Numbered from the stretch's first letter, positions 12,501 to 22,911 are shown. The stretch is DNA of 64,000 nt from Siphonodentalium dalli (GCA_032622095.1 CP136067.1:79262705-79326704); one strand, 5' to 3'. Numbers and translations are program-made. Notes: a model not told the origin generated them from the sequence alone.

Positions 12501-14807
12501 ATCTTGTTATTTTATCTTATTTATTAATGTCATAAATAAAGCAAATTTTGAAAATTTCTCCCTGAAGTCTCCCTAAATTTCCTGGAGGGAGACTTCAAGT
12601 CTCCCTGTTCTGAACCCCTAGCCTGAGGCCTGAAACACTCATTTCATATCCTCTATATCTATTATTTTATACCCAGGAATCTATATACTAGTAATAAAAG
12701 TAGGAAGAGACACACTAGCTTTAATGGCTAATGGAAGTCTATAGGTAAATACATTGATGCCACAATGGCAGTAACTCATATTAAAGGTACTCAATCCGAT
12801 TCGACGGTCCCCATATCATCATATTCCAACAACAAAATTTTTTGAAATGCAGCTTCAGTAATCAGAATCCATTAATTGCCCAAAAATAATGCTAACCACA
12901 GTCAACTATATAGTATAAAATTGCCCAAAACCTGTTATTTATCAATGTTTTGTTCAACGAAATTTTGCCGGTTTGTCAAACATATCACACACAAAAGCCC
13001 CTGGATTTTAGAGTTATCGATCTTCATCCGCTATTTGGTCAGATAAGTTCTTCTCATCGACAGTTTACTGGGCCACTTAAAATTAAAATAATAGATTTCA
13101 AACATCGATATCTGATCACTCCTAGCTTTGATGGGTGGGTTCCTCGACTCGAATCAAATATTTTTTACCCCCGAAGCCAAAGAAATAGTAATTTAGGAGC
13201 GGCTAATCGGATTGAGTACCTTTAATAATATTTGTCCCAGATACTTCTAACATTACTGAGTTTGAGTTATCTCAGTGGATGAAATTCCAATGAACTTGCA
13301 TCGGAGTGGTGTTTCCATGCAGTTGGACTCGTTTGCTGCCTAATTATCAGCATTTGATTGTGTTCAAACAGAAAACACTATTTTCAGTTGATTTTTTAAT
13401 TTTCATTTGTTAACTACTTAAAGTTCATGAAACTTCATAATTGTGTTTTAACTGCCATCATTCATTCTTATAGATGGCGCGCATCTATTAGCATTCATCT
13501 CAAAGTGCAGAAGAACACCTGGTAGTTAGAACACCTGAGTCACATGACCTAATAATCGCCAATATCCCAGTCCCGCAATCGCAAAAATTACAATAAAAAG
13601 CTGCGGCGTATGAAAATTTAAATAGGTCACGCAATATTCTTCAAAAACACGAACAATAACAAGTCGAGTAGCAGTCGCGACTACAATACAAACAGGTCAA
13701 GCATGACATGTCTATTTTTAGTTCAATCTGTCATCTGTCAAGTTGTCAACGTGTGGCTTATTATCATTCGTGTTTTGGTGATTTACATTTGTTTAATACA
13801 AGCTTTGTCTGTATAAACATTACATGAGTTTGCCATACAGTTAATGTACATAATTATGGTGATATCTTGGTACATATTATAGTTTAAACAATGAGTGTAA
13901 AGTCATTGGTTGAAAATTGCGGATATTCGGTTATTACCCAGTTACACGTCGTTGTTAACCGGCTACAAAAATGGGTCAACCTTTTCAGCACTCGTTTAGA
14001 GGAAATTGGGATAGAAATGTTTTACTACTTTTGGTTCCCCTGACTTGAATGGCCACCACCTTGGTATCTTTAAAGCACAACATTAGATTCCCTGTACAAT
14101 CGAGATAACTATATCAGTTTGGTAGAAATCGGCAGGAAATTTATTTGTTTTCATTGGCTTTGATGCCTCCTTCCCATTTCCACCCTTAACTCCAACAGCG
14201 TCAATTTCATAATTTTTAACCTGCACCATTATCTTCCTCATAAAAAGTTACCCCTATTAGATCCCTTTTGAGTCATCTTGATGGTCACACATTCATTTTT
14301 ATAGTGAACAGGAAGGACATTTATTAATATAAATATAGAGTTGTATATGCTAGAGTTTACGCTGGTAGTATTGTGTGGAAAATATTAAATTCTACACGTA
14401 GTTCTCTTCATTACAGATTAGATACAGTTGTGCGCCGAATATGGCTGGAGTTCTTTGGCTTCCTGAGAGTGGTGATAGGGTTTGTGATTAACTTGCTGAC
14501 AGAATTACTGCGCTTCATTCTGGTATCGATAGTTGGACATATCATTCTTCGGTTGGTGCACACTTTAGGAGAATACATTGCCAAGCCGTTATTCTCTATT
14601 CTGTTCAACTCGTGCTGTCAGCCTCTGTATATTTTCATGTGGAACTGCATGGTTGGTCTGAAACATGTGTGTGGACCATGTATCAAAATCTGGGCATCAT
14701 ACTTGGAACCAGTTGGTAAATGTTGTGATTCATTCCATCCTGTTCAAATTAACTGGAGTCTATCAGAGGATCAGCACCAAAGAAGTAAAATGATAAACAG
14801 ATCCTAG
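3509..14807 (+). CDS. Unrecognised membrane protein with polar N-terminus, four exons
   Basis: I read four exons: 3509-3636 (first ATG at 3511), 8374-8579, 9861-9950 and 14417-14807 (TAG at 14805). All have AG acceptors (TTCCTTCCAG, TTTGATTCAG, CAATTTGCAG, TTCATTACAG) and GT donors (GTTTGT, GTTAGT, GTGAGC). Phases agree at every junction: 0/0, then AG|A giving Arg, then AA|A giving Lys. The product is about 270 residues. Residues 1-42 are Ser/Lys-rich, 43-110 hydrophilic, 111-141 contain YYFGKADLGLYIIHDD, and about 153-190 are strongly hydrophobic (one long or two short membrane segments). A Cys-rich second hydrophobic stretch (SILFNSCCQPLYIFMWN) and a hydrophilic tail follow. I do not recognise the family. 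Exon 3509 may continue upstream or be the first coding exon, and extra small exons in the long introns cannot be excluded. Exon linkage is inferred from phase. Confidence 0.65.
3877..5240. mobile_element. TTAA-type MITE copy, split by a hAT insertion
   Basis: TTAACCTCTTCG at 3877 and ACATAAAACTGACTC up to 3986 match the left half of the full element at 52992-53315. The right half (TGGAACATCATA, GTTTATAGCACAC, TTTTACGTC) resumes at 5059. The right end is degraded. The hAT at 3987-5058 sits inside it, so this copy is older than that hAT. Confidence 0.7.
3987..5058. mobile_element. Non-autonomous hAT element with 8-bp target duplication CTCCATGC
   Basis: The termini are CAGGCCTCAGCTT and its complement AAGCTGAGGCCTG. 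The element is flanked by CTCCATGC at 3979-3986 and 5059-5066. Subterminal sequence is rich in short copies of AGGGAGAAGTGA and TTCGCCCT. The interior (~1.07 kb) shows no transposase frame. The 8-bp duplication and CAG-type terminus are hallmarks of the hAT superfamily. It lies in the first intron of gene 1. Confidence 0.88.
5846..6415. mobile_element. Large foldback element
   Basis: Left arm about 5846-6060 and right arm about 6276-6415 are diverged inverted copies: GTGGTTGATAATGTTGCCAT opposes ATGGAAACATTATCAACCAC, and TATTTGAGCACGCAG opposes CTGCACGCTCAAATAC. The left arm is longer because of extra CTGTAG-rich repeats at 5870-5950. Loop about 215 bp. No gene. Confidence 0.7.
6731..6944. 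mobile_element. Near-perfect 214-bp palindrome, TTAA-flanked (piggyBac-like foldback MITE), copy 1
   Basis: It starts TTAACCCTTTCAGTGCC and ends GGCACTGAAAGGGTTAA. The arms are ~105 bp and pair almost completely around AGAGCTCTAAGAGCTCT. TTAA at both ends followed by CCC agrees with piggyBac-type target choice and termini. An almost identical copy is at 26028-26241. Confidence 0.85.
7672..8300 (+). repeat. Pearl/helentron-like element with ~158-bp tandem monomers
   Basis: Monomers begin near 7728, 7882 and 8043. Each carries GGATGATAACTTTAGATT, ACAGATCAAGTTCGA, ATATGGGTTTCGT and GAGTTATGCCCCTTTTT. The left end has a weak hairpin (GCCTGTTTGAAAAACGG). The right end has a 6-bp stem-loop CACGCC/GGCGTG at 8267-8283, followed by CTCTTGTTTT, which resembles Helitron/helentron ends. 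The body non-coding. It ends about 70 bp before the acceptor of the 8374 exon. Confidence 0.6.
8629..9084. mobile_element. Double-hairpin hAT-type MITE, copy A
   Basis: Inverted ends run from CAGCCTGAGTTTAATGTGCC to GGCACACTATAATCGGGACTG. Just inside each end is a ~100-bp palindrome built on AATGAGGTCCCCAGAGGG and its complement CCCTCTGGGGACCTCATT (8660-8755 and 8963-9056). Flanks do not show a clean duplication in this copy. It begins 49 bp after the donor of the 8374-8579 exon of gene 1. Confidence 0.75.
9150..9418. mobile_element. MITE of the CCCTTTCTTTACTAAAT family, copy 1
   Basis: Ends are AACCCTTTCTTTACTAAAT and ATTTAGTAAAGAAAGGGAT. A subterminal hairpin at 9209-9258 has arms TTCAGATAATAAGTTCAAC and its complement. 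Other copies (30132-30386, 36958-37200, ~56380-56594) show TTAA at ends, so piggyBac-like insertion is likely. No coding sequence. Confidence 0.7.
9975..11330 (+). repeat. Family G repeat array, several monomers
   Basis: Repeated blocks are CTTTGCATGACTAAATCC, TTTGG(C/A)ACACCCTACAGA, CACCAAACTTCATATGGATC, CTAGATGGGAGC and AACATGGCCACCAGTGG. Similar arrays occur at 16990-17690, 33930-34270 (inverted), 51830-52310 and 54295-54600 (inverted). The array starts about 25 bp after the donor at 9950 and is interrupted by the hAT at 10214-10587. No coding capacity. It could be a second tandem-monomer mobile family. Confidence 0.65.
10214..10587. mobile_element. 374-bp hAT MITE with 8-bp target duplication CCTCTAGA
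   Basis: Perfect 15-bp inverted ends CAGGGGCGCCGGAAG / CTTCCGGCGCCCCTG are flanked by CCTCTAGA at 10206-10213 and 10588-10595. The subterminal G/C runs (GGGGGGCAGAGGGGGCAG, CTGCCCCCCCTGCCCTT) contrast sharply with the AT-rich surroundings. There is no transposase. It is inserted in a family G monomer at its CCTCTAGA motif. Confidence 0.92.
12540..12632. mobile_element. Solitary hAT-like end related to the 3987-5058 element
   Basis: CCTAGCCTGAGGCCTG ends at 12632, preceded by GGGAGACTTCAAGTCTCCC repeats, matching the right end style of the 3987-5058 element. A paired left end with a target duplication was not found, so this may be truncated. Confidence 0.45.
12640..12780 (+). repeat. Dispersed 140-bp repeat, copy 1
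   Basis: It shares with 16195-16340 the blocks GTAGGAAGAGACACACTAGC, TAATGGAAGTCTATA and GATGCCACAATGGCAGTA. Nature unknown and non-coding. Confidence 0.6.
12781..13225. mobile_element. TTAA-flanked ~445-bp MITE, copy 1
   Basis: The ends are TTAAAGGTACTCAATCCGAT and ATCGGATTGAGTACCTTTAA. The second copy at 58410-58863 shares internal blocks such as TAATTGCCCAAAAATAATGC and GGTGGGTTCCTCGACTCGAA. The open frame at 12950-13225 is not conserved and is treated as chance. It is nested in the hAT at 11399-13993. Confidence 0.78.
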
Positions 14808-14998
14808 TCATATAAGGGGCTGTCACAATTTAATGATACTAGTATAAACCATCTATAAAGTGTCATCACTAAAATTGGTATGAAATCTGACTAAAAAAAT
14901 CAGACAAACTTGACAAGGTAAATCTGTGTTAAGACATCCATGACAGGTCTGGTCTCATATATGCTTACACATTTATTCATTCCTCACAAGTTTCACCA

Positions 14999-15206
14999 TT
15001 AACCCTATCATGACTGGAGCTTCATGAACTTTTGCGAAAACCCTGTGCCAATGCATATTTAAGAGAATACATTGGCCTAACAATATTAACCTTGACATTT
15101 TATGCCAGTGCATTCCCTATGACAGACTCGCTTATATAAGAGAATGCACTGGCACAGGATTTTTAATGCTGCACCAGCACAGCTCCCATCATGAAAGGTA
15201 TATTAC
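14999..15206. mobile_element. TTAA-type MITE with CCAATGCATT hairpin module, copy 1
   Basis: It starts TTAACCCTATCATGACTGG and ends near CCCATCATGAAAGG. Inside, GTGCCAATGCAT...AGAGAATACATTGGC and GCCAGTGCATTCC...AGAGAATGCACTGGC form hairpins. Relatives are at 39535-39712, 42544-42774 and 51271-51687. Confidence 0.7.
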
Positions 15207-16194
15207 TCATCATTACTAGTCAAAAGGAACCAAAATCTGGTAGTCAAAGATGGTATACTATATAATCTTATGTCACAGCATATTTTTCTGAAAATTTCAT
15301 AATTTTGTGTGAATGTTATGTTATATTTGAAACTGTATCTCATCCATGTCTAGTTAGCTGTCTCATCCAGCTAGTTTCCCGCCCCCAAATAAATATTCTA
15401 TATCTCACAGCCATATTTCATGTAATCCTCCAAGTCCAAATGAAGATTAGATTTCTTTGCATGGCTACCTATTGGTATATATTTGAAATTTAATTGTAAC
15501 AATGGTGAACGAGTTTAAACATGTTGTTCAATATGAAATCTGTTACATTACATCCTAGCTAAGAATTAGTTCCAGTAAGAAATTATGATGTATCACCATA
15601 ATTTTAGTCTATTTAAAATTCATTTTCGCTCTTTCAACCAAACAAAAGTAATGAGTTGAATTTCAATAAATAAATACTTGACACATTTGAGCCACAGTAA
15701 TTATGCAATATATATTCCTTAAGATATGTTCATTTGTTGAATATTATGTAAAATTATGAGTTAGTTCTATGCAATTTTCCAATTGTGAACACAGTCAATT
15801 GGCATAATGTATTTTATCTGCTCTTTACACATTCCCATAATAATTTGTCACCATTCCATACATCTGTTGAATTTAGGCATAAGACATTTTTTATATATCA
15901 TTTCTATTTTCTCTATGAAGAAACTTTATATATTAAAAACATTTTGTTTTTTACCTGTGTCTGCTGCTGCTATTAAAATATCTGAATTGTTTATCAAGTG
16001 ATTTTATTTTATCTATAATTATTATTGGTTACTGTATTTTTCATTGTTTACCTTGTATGGACTTTATTGGTAAATACAAAAAAAAATAATTCATCACTGA
16101 TAGTGTACTGCGAACAGGGTTCCAGGATTAGATGAAAAAAATTCGAAATGAAAGCGAATTTATTACATTGATAGTTTTTTCTGGACAGGTGTTC

Positions 16195-16340
16195 TCAATT
16201 CATATCCGTTATTTTATACCCCGTAATCTATATGCTAGTAATAATAGTAGGAAGAGACACACTAGCTTTAATGTCTAATGGAAGTCTATATGTAAACTTC
16301 AATGAACACTGATGCCACAATGGCAGTACATGTAACTCAA
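16195..16340 (+). repeat. Dispersed 140-bp repeat, copy 2
   Basis: Second copy of the 12640-12780 repeat, sharing GTAGGAAGAGACACACTAGC and GATGCCACAATGGCAGTA. Confidence 0.6.
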
Positions 16341-16540
16341 TTTGTGCTTATATTATTAGAAATTCAGTCACTAATAGAGTTTTGCATCATATTTGTTATT
16401 ATAATTACCAAATAAAAATTATTTATTATATTTGATTGCTTGACAGAAGGACTGTTGATATGTGGTGTATGGAATATGCCACTCAATTCCATATATAAAA
16501 TTATTGATCATATTGTTTGCAGGGACTCATGGTCCTCATA

Positions 16541-16989
16541 GCGGGTAAATGTGCAAAAATTATAAAAGTCGGTGAACACATTATTAAGAAGAACATGGAA
16601 AAATAGATAAACTTTGTTCATCTATTAATTGTTGATAGCTCTCCAATAATGAAATTTCACATGTTGAAACCATTGTTATTTAAACATAGCTGTTTAAAAA
16701 CCAGTGATTTGGTCACAAATATCGCTAATCAGTTAAAATATTTTAGTCTAAATATGATTTCATGATATTTTTCAATGCTTCGATTTTCCAATGTTTACCA
16801 TCAAGTTTTTATTAACTTTGGTATCTTATTGGCCTAATTGGAATTTGGTTGGTTTAAATGCCAATGTAACAGTTATGTTTACAATGATTTCGATATGCAA
16901 AATCTCGATATTTGAGAGTTATTAAAAATGAAGAACAAAGTCAATCTATTTTTAGCTTAGTCAAGTTTGAGAGCTATTGCTATCATTTG
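16541..16989. other. AT-rich intergenic sequence, nothing recognised
   Basis: No exon-like open frame, repeat or inverted structure stood out here. Confidence 0.4.
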
Positions 16990-17690
16990 GTGTCCGTCTG
17001 TGATCCTTCATCAATTTCCTTTAGCAAACCCTACAGGTCACATCCCTCATCGAAGCATCACCAAATTTCATATGGGTCTTGGAGGTGACCTGTAGATGGG
17101 AGCCATCATGAAATTTGTTACAATCACCTCTGGGTGGGAGCTACCAAATTTGAATTTTTTTGTATGTAAAACATGACCACCATGCAGCAGCCATTTTGGA
17201 ATTTGCTCTTTGCATGACTCAATCCTTTGGCACACTCTACAAGCCACATTCCTTATCTGTTTGTCACCAAACTTTATAAAGATCATCGAGGTGAACTCTT
17301 AGATGGGATCCATCAATTTTGTCCGAAATTTGTTAAAAAACATGGCCACCAGCAGCCTTCTTGGATTTCACATTTGAATCCATCTGCACATCCTGCAGCC
17401 CACATTTATTGGAGAAATGTTTTGAAAATCTACAGGCATGTTTAGGATCACCTCTAGATGAGAGGTATTGAATTTGAAATTTTGTTTATGAAAGACATGG
17501 CTGCTGACATCCATCTTGGAGTTACTCTTTGCATGACCAAATTACATATAGCTCTTCCGATTAACCTCTGGTATTGCTTAAACATGTAAACTTTCTCCAT
17601 TGCTTATTGCTCCATTGACTAATGTATGACATTTCCCCCTCTCCAAATTGAGCTACAGTGTCAATGACACTTTCATTACATCTACTTGTT
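16990..17690 (+). repeat. Family G repeat array
   Basis: Same monomer blocks as 9975-11330 (TTTGGCACAC, CACCAAA(C/T)TTCATAT, AGATGGGAGC, AACATGGCCACCAGCAG), ending in GAGCTACAGTGTCAATGACAC. Confidence 0.65.
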
Positions 17691-18326
17691 GATTATTGTT
17701 ATTTTACAGACTTTTATAAAATTTATTTTTATTTTGCATGAATCCCTTTTTTAATGCATCTTTCTTTTTCAAGCTGTTATTTTTATGGCAAGCTGCAATG
17801 TTATTATTTCCATAGGGTATATAAGCTTGAATCAGAAATTTCAGTACTGTGTGTGCTTAGAGTCACTTTCTGCGGGGCCATTTAGAATCCCAAGAATTTA
17901 ATCTGTCATATTTGAGAACATTCAAAAGATATCAAAATCCTAGTCGAGATTATATGATTGCCATTAAAGTTGAATATCTGTTGCTAAAACACGCATTCTG
18001 AATGATCGAGAACTTCCAACTTCAGTATTCGATTCACCAACATCGCACGCTGCTGGGTGAAGAATTTGAATGGAGTATATTGCGATTGACGTGTGTCAGA
18101 TATATGTCAGCACAACTGCAAATTGTTTACTTTAGATACAGCCGTCTTCAATGAACAGGAAGTTGTTTGGGGACTGAGCCATGTAGCTCCATAAAAAAGC
18201 TATCTCAATTCGCGGCATGAATATATATGATATGTTGTACACGTCTCTATAATAATATATTAAATTATACTTTAATTTAATTTTTCGACTTGTTAAATAT
18301 AATGATCACGAGCTTCTGATCTTTCT
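17691..18326. other. Intergenic, nothing recognised
   Basis: AT-rich sequence without a supported exon or clear repeat. Confidence 0.35.
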
Positions 18327-18560
18327 AGGGGTCTTTCTCAAGCCCCTAGAAGGGTCGGAGCTCATGATTAAGCCCCTAGAAGGATTGGAAGCTCGTAATC
18401 AAGCCCCTAGAAGGGTCGGACCTCACGATTAAGCCCCAAGAAGGATTGGAAGCTCGTAATCAAGCCCCTAGAAGGGTCGGACCTCACGATTAAGCCCCAA
18501 GAAGGATTGGAAGCTCGTAATCAAGCACCTAGAAGGGTTGGAAGCTCGTGATCAATAAAT
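18327..18560 (+). repeat. Tandem repeat with 30/31-bp half-units in a 61-bp higher-order unit
   Basis: Units alternate between AAGCCCCTAGAAGGGTCGGA + CCTCACGATT and AAGCCCCAAGAAGGATTGGA + AGCTCGTAATC. About seven half-units are present and the alternating pairs are more alike than adjacent ones, so a 61-bp dimer was the unit of amplification. Confidence 0.85.
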
Positions 18561-18719
18561 TTAACATCACGGCATGTAATGCCAATAGGTCTTCATGCAG
18601 TTTCTTTTCAGTGTTTTGGCAAAGTGAATTACAATTGAGATAATCTCACTCGTTCACAAACTGTTTTCACACTCATATCCCCAAATATCCAACTCAACAG
18701 GGTGTGTTTGTCTCCTAAT

Positions 18720-18906
18720 CAAGCCTTGAAATAGTGTGCCTGTTATTTGCAGAATGAGGTCCCCAGAGGGTGAATTTAGTGATGCTACCCCACATAGTGG
18801 GCTAGCATCACCAAATTCACCCTCTGGGGACCTCATTCTGCTTACACCTCAGCAGAATGAGGTTCCCAGAGGGTGAATTTGGTGATTCACACTATTTCAA
18901 GGCTTG
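18720..18906. mobile_element. Double-hairpin hAT-type MITE, copy B (short), 8-bp duplication CTCCTAAT
   Basis: The outermost inverted repeats are CAAGCCTTGAAATAGTG / CACTATTTCAAGGCTTG. The element is flanked by CTCCTAAT at 18712-18719 and 18907-18914. It keeps one complete AATGAGGTCCCCAGAGGG palindrome plus part of the second, so it is an internally deleted 187-bp version of the ~430-bp family. Confidence 0.88.
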
Positions 18907-18959
18907 CTCCTAATTCATTCATACCCAACATTATTCACATTATTCTGTCTGGATGATCT

Positions 18960-19855
18960 ATTTTCTATTATTCATTAAGGTTTTTTTTTTCAGGCCGATT
19001 GAATTGATAAATATTTGTATTTTTGCATAATAGTTTAAACAGACATGGTTCTTTTGAACCTTCAAATTATGCATATGTAATTTGATAGGAGGAATATCAA
19101 AAGATGCATAAGTGGAATATGTTGTACGAAACCCAAGTGTGACACTGAACTATGTGAGAGGTGGTTGCTATGCATATTTCTTTTTTACATCGTTGTTTTT
19201 GGCTTATAGAAAAATGATGTTTTCAATTATTTCAGCCATTTTTTGGCCAAACGTGCATCTGACCCTTAAGTAGTGTTCAGGTGAGTCCTTTGCATTGCGT
19301 TGAAATTGGATTACATACAATAACACTTAAGGCTTTCTGAAGGATGCAGTACATCTGTTACATTGTATCTATTAATGCACGCAACAAAGAAATTATATTT
19401 TCAATGCATAAAGCTTACCTTATATGTTGCGCGTCATGATGTTTTTTGTTTTTCAAATAAAAGATGGCGGCCGTCTTTGAAGCGAAGAGAAATAGACTTG
19501 TGTGCAACCGACTCGTCTGAATGCTATTTTAAGTTTCTTGATAAACAACTGGCCTGTACATATAATTTGAAGGATTCCTTCAGTTTTAGTCACTGCTTTC
19601 AAAAGTAAATTCATCTTTGCTGTTGGTGCAACATATTCCAAGTATTGATGTATGTTTCGATGCTCTCGGATTTAATAGAGGGACTTAAACTGCATTTTGA
19701 TTGTTACTTAGTAAGAAGAGCATACTTGCAAGCGAGCGAATGTCACAAAAAGATACTCTATAATTTTTTCTTTTCCTTATTCCCCAGACTTAATTGTCAG
19801 TTGGTAGATGGGGGCAAGAAATATAGTAGTGTTGTAAAACTAAGAAATACATGTA
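18960..19855. other. Intergenic, no supported gene
   Basis: Open frames here are under 85 codons, lack splice context and show no known domain. Nothing called. Confidence 0.35.
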
Positions 19856-20011
19856 CAGTAATGCCCTAAATAATCAACTCCTTAACCACAGCAGAATTAT
19901 GGGTAGTGAGAGCTTCTGATGAATGGCAACAAGCCATATTTCTGACTAAATTCTAAAAAGTTATCCATAATTCTGCTGTGGTAAAGGAGTTGATTATTTA
20001 GGGCATTACTG
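19856..20011. mobile_element. TA-flanked mariner-like MITE, copy 1
   Basis: CAGTAATGCCCTAAATAATC at the left and GATTATTTAGGGCATTACTG at the right form ~60-bp inverted arms (including CCACAGCAGAATTATGGGTA). TA lies on both sides. Related copies at 36218-36322, 61996-62208 and a broken one around 40680-41934 are also bordered by TA at each intact end, as expected for Tc1/mariner-type insertion. Confidence 0.82.
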
Positions 20012-20399
20012 TATGTATTTAATTGAGGAATAACTATGTTAGGCGGCTTAGGTCATCCAGTAATATCCAGTTTTTGACGACATTCCCTGGAAAGGTGTGT
20101 AGAGGAAAATTGATATATAAAAATACACAATTTAGGGGTCACAAAAAAACTACCACTTATATATGTACTACATTTCCCTTTGAGCAATCAAAATGCATTT
20201 GCATTCAATCAAATGATCATATGAACAGCAAAGGTTTGCTGGAATATCAACAACGGAAAGCACAAACTTTCTGGCAGTTGGAATTATATATCTCATTAAC
20301 TATATTAGATTTTTTAACAAACTATTAAGTTTGTATTTATGTTTACATTAAAATTTTATTCTAATTTTCATTTACTGTTATATACTGCCACTTTTGTAT

Positions 20400-20840
20400 A
20401 GGCCCGTTCAAAAATACGGTCGTATTATGTAATCAGTCTGTATGTCCGTCCATTAACATCTTTGGTTCCGGACTGACCGATAGCTCCAGTTTGGATTATT
20501 TGATCTGAACCAAAGTTGGTATGTGTGTTCCTTAGCTAACAGTACAGACCAAGTTCGAATATGGGTTCCATCCAATTATTTTTACATGAGTTACAGCCCT
20601 TTTTTCGACTTGAAATTTGCCCGATTTCATAATATTTTGGTTTCCGACCGATAACCCCAGTTTGGATTATTAATCAGAACCGCAGTTGGTATATGTGTTT
20701 CTAAATCAAAAGTACAGGCCAAGTTCAAATATGGGTTTCGTCCAATTATTTTTACATGAGTTACACCTGATTTAATAACAACTACAAGTAAACTAACGTG
20801 CATATTTAGCCGTGCCCCAGCTATGCTCTTGTTAATATAT
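20400..20840 (+). repeat. Pearl/helentron-like monomer element
   Basis: Two monomers carry GACCGATA(G/A)C, GGTTCC(G/A), CAAGTTC(G/A)AATATGGGTT and TTTTTACATGAGTTACA. The left end has CCCGTTCAAAAATACGG and the right end GCTCTTGTTAATA. Non-coding. Confidence 0.55.
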
Positions 20841-22911
20841 TTTATCATGCAGATATTTGTTTTGTTTTGAAATAATATATATATGTATGTACTCTATTTT
20901 TACTTATTTTTGTGATGAATTTAGTTTGATGATTATTGAAGGGGTTACAAATTTAAACACTAAGCTGAGTTGTTCACTGTGTACAGTGACAAATATTCTG
21001 CATTATTTCTTAAAATGTAGTTACATGTATTTTCATGAAATGAAATATTACATCCAAATTGGGAACATTTGATGTAATTAGAATACTCAAATTGCTGGTC
21101 ATGCATCTTGGGAGCAAAAATGATAGTTGAAAAAATATGAATCACTGAAAACCAGGATATTATTGGCTAGCGAATTCTTCATAAACAGAAATAAAGGTGT
21201 TGACAAAAATATTTTAGTGAGGCGGGATCTTTCATTCAAGACACAGGCAGGATTAGATGCCCAATAATCTCTTAACAATCTAAGCATGTGCTATTAGACA
21301 ACTAAGTCAATATTTACACTCACACATGCATTCGTATTGTGGAACATGAATGCAGGACATTGGTTGGTCGAAATTACGTTACATGACGTCGCGCGCTGAC
21401 CCCAACTTCCATCCATTTTAGTGTAGACGCAACTTGCACCGAGGCACGATAATAACGTTGGAAATTGGCACTTAAAACTCTTTTAATCTGCCAGTTGACT
21501 CGATTAAGTGTAAATATAAGTAATGGATGTTGATTGTGTTGCATTCCATAGAGTATGGATGCAAGTTGATCTGACATTTTTAAGTGTGGAACGCGAAATG
21601 TCAGACCAACTTGCATCCAAACTCGATGGAACGCACGCAAATCAACATCCATTTCTTAAATAAAGATTTATGCATCTGCGAGAATCAGTCCCATGTTTTT
21701 GGTTGACTGGTGAGTGTTATCGCCACATTTCATGCACTGGTCAACAGCATATTACTTGTGTTATTTGTACACAATCCCCATTATTTCAATATGATCTATC
21801 AGATAATGTATTCATGATTCAAATAACTAACAGATGAAATAAGAACCATTTTAAGTGTGCACAGAGAATAACCCAGTTTAGTGTAATTTCCACATATGCT
21901 AAACCCATCAAACTTGTATCACAGTGAATTCTGGATGGCTGATAAATGATAAAATTAAGAAGTTTTTGTAAACTAAAAAATGGATATATACAGTATTTTA
22001 AATATATAATACATTGGAGCTAAGTCGATATATATTTCTACACCTTATTGTTAACCTTAAATTTTATGTACCATTATACACTATATTTTACTTTATGGCA
22101 AATTGAAATATGCAGGTTTGTTTTTTGGTTTTATCAAATATATATTTATACTCTATTCTTTTACTTTATTCTTGTGATAAATTTAGTTTGCTATATATTA
22201 AAGTTGTGTGGAACACTGATGAGTTAGTGTAGTTTTTCCATACATGTGTATGTTATACCCAAATTATCAATCTCGATTAGAAAATTAATAGTCTCTCATT
22301 GGCAAAATCATTCAAGGTCAGTGTATGAGGGCCATCAACATTTCTCAAGTATGTCAGAAGTGAAAGCTGGTGACAGAAATGCAGGATTCTGGCACATGTG
22401 CTCAACTTGAACTCCTGTTCATGGTCAAGTTGTTCAATGATTTCAAGATAACAAGAGGCCGATCATGATCGGCAGATGTTTAACTCATACCAACTTGATC
22501 TAGACTGAATATGCGCCTGCAGACAAACATGGAGGTGATTTGAAAGATATATTAAGGGATTTCCATCATTTATTTGTATATGTATAAGCATAAGACTGAT
22601 CAGTTAAAGTATTGCTTTGAATTGCAAGTGTTCATATTATGGTTATAGGTAGGGTTAAAATTGATACCAAGATCTATACAGGGTGAAGAGTGTCATGATA
22701 ATCAGGATGATAATTATGAGTGATCGGCTGAAAAATATTTTACTTATCACATTGGATAGCATGTGTCTACCGAACGGGGTTTAATATGTGTGTACCGGGT
22801 TGATATTTTGAGGCAAATGATACCAAATATACAGGTCAGGGGTGTGTTATTAACTTTTCCATGAAATATAAACACAATCAAATCAGATATCATGTATATG
22901 GTAGCTGGAAG
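20841..22911. other. Intergenic, AT-rich; one foldback MITE, no gene
   Basis: Apart from the palindrome at 21520-21653 I see no exon, repeat array or RNA gene. All open frames are short and without splice context. Confidence 0.4.
21520..21653. mobile_element. Foldback MITE
   Basis: AATGGATGTTGATT ... GGATGCAAGTTGATCTGACA is mirrored by TGTCAGACCAACTTGCATCC ... AATCAACATCCATT, with ~58-bp imperfect arms around a short loop. The minus-strand open frame crossing it is an artefact. Confidence 0.75.

Larger units (their letters stand above)
11399..13993. mobile_element. 2.6-kb hAT element with 8-bp target duplication GTTTAGAG
   Basis: The left end TAGTGCTGAAACGG and the right end CCTTTTCAGCACTC pair over about 11 bases. 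Flanks are GTTTAGAG at 11391-11398 and 13994-14001. Subterminal AACCGGTT-like motifs occur at both ends (11425-11470; 13950-13980). No transposase frame is visible, so it is non-autonomous or decayed. It carries a younger TTAA element (12781-13225) and another hAT-like end (to 12632). It is in the last intron of gene 1. Confidence 0.85.
14808..16540 (+). other. 3' flank and probable 3' UTR of gene 1
   Basis: After the stop at 14807 there is long AT-rich sequence with candidate polyadenylation signals AATAAA at 15388 and 15665. It contains the TTAA MITE at 14999-15206 and the dispersed repeat at 16195-16340. No further exon is supported. The transcript end cannot be fixed from sequence alone. 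Confidence 0.4.

Noticed and set aside
11399-12632. Second complete hAT nested in the 11399-13993 element
   Set aside because: Only a right end (CCTAGCCTGAGGCCTG) is visible. No matching left end or target duplication was found.
12950-13225. 91-codon frame that looked protein-like
   Set aside because: It lies wholly inside a TTAA MITE whose second copy (58410-58863) does not keep it open.
18327-18560. Possible CRISPR-like regular repeat
   Set aside because: Units are contiguous without spacers and the window is eukaryotic.
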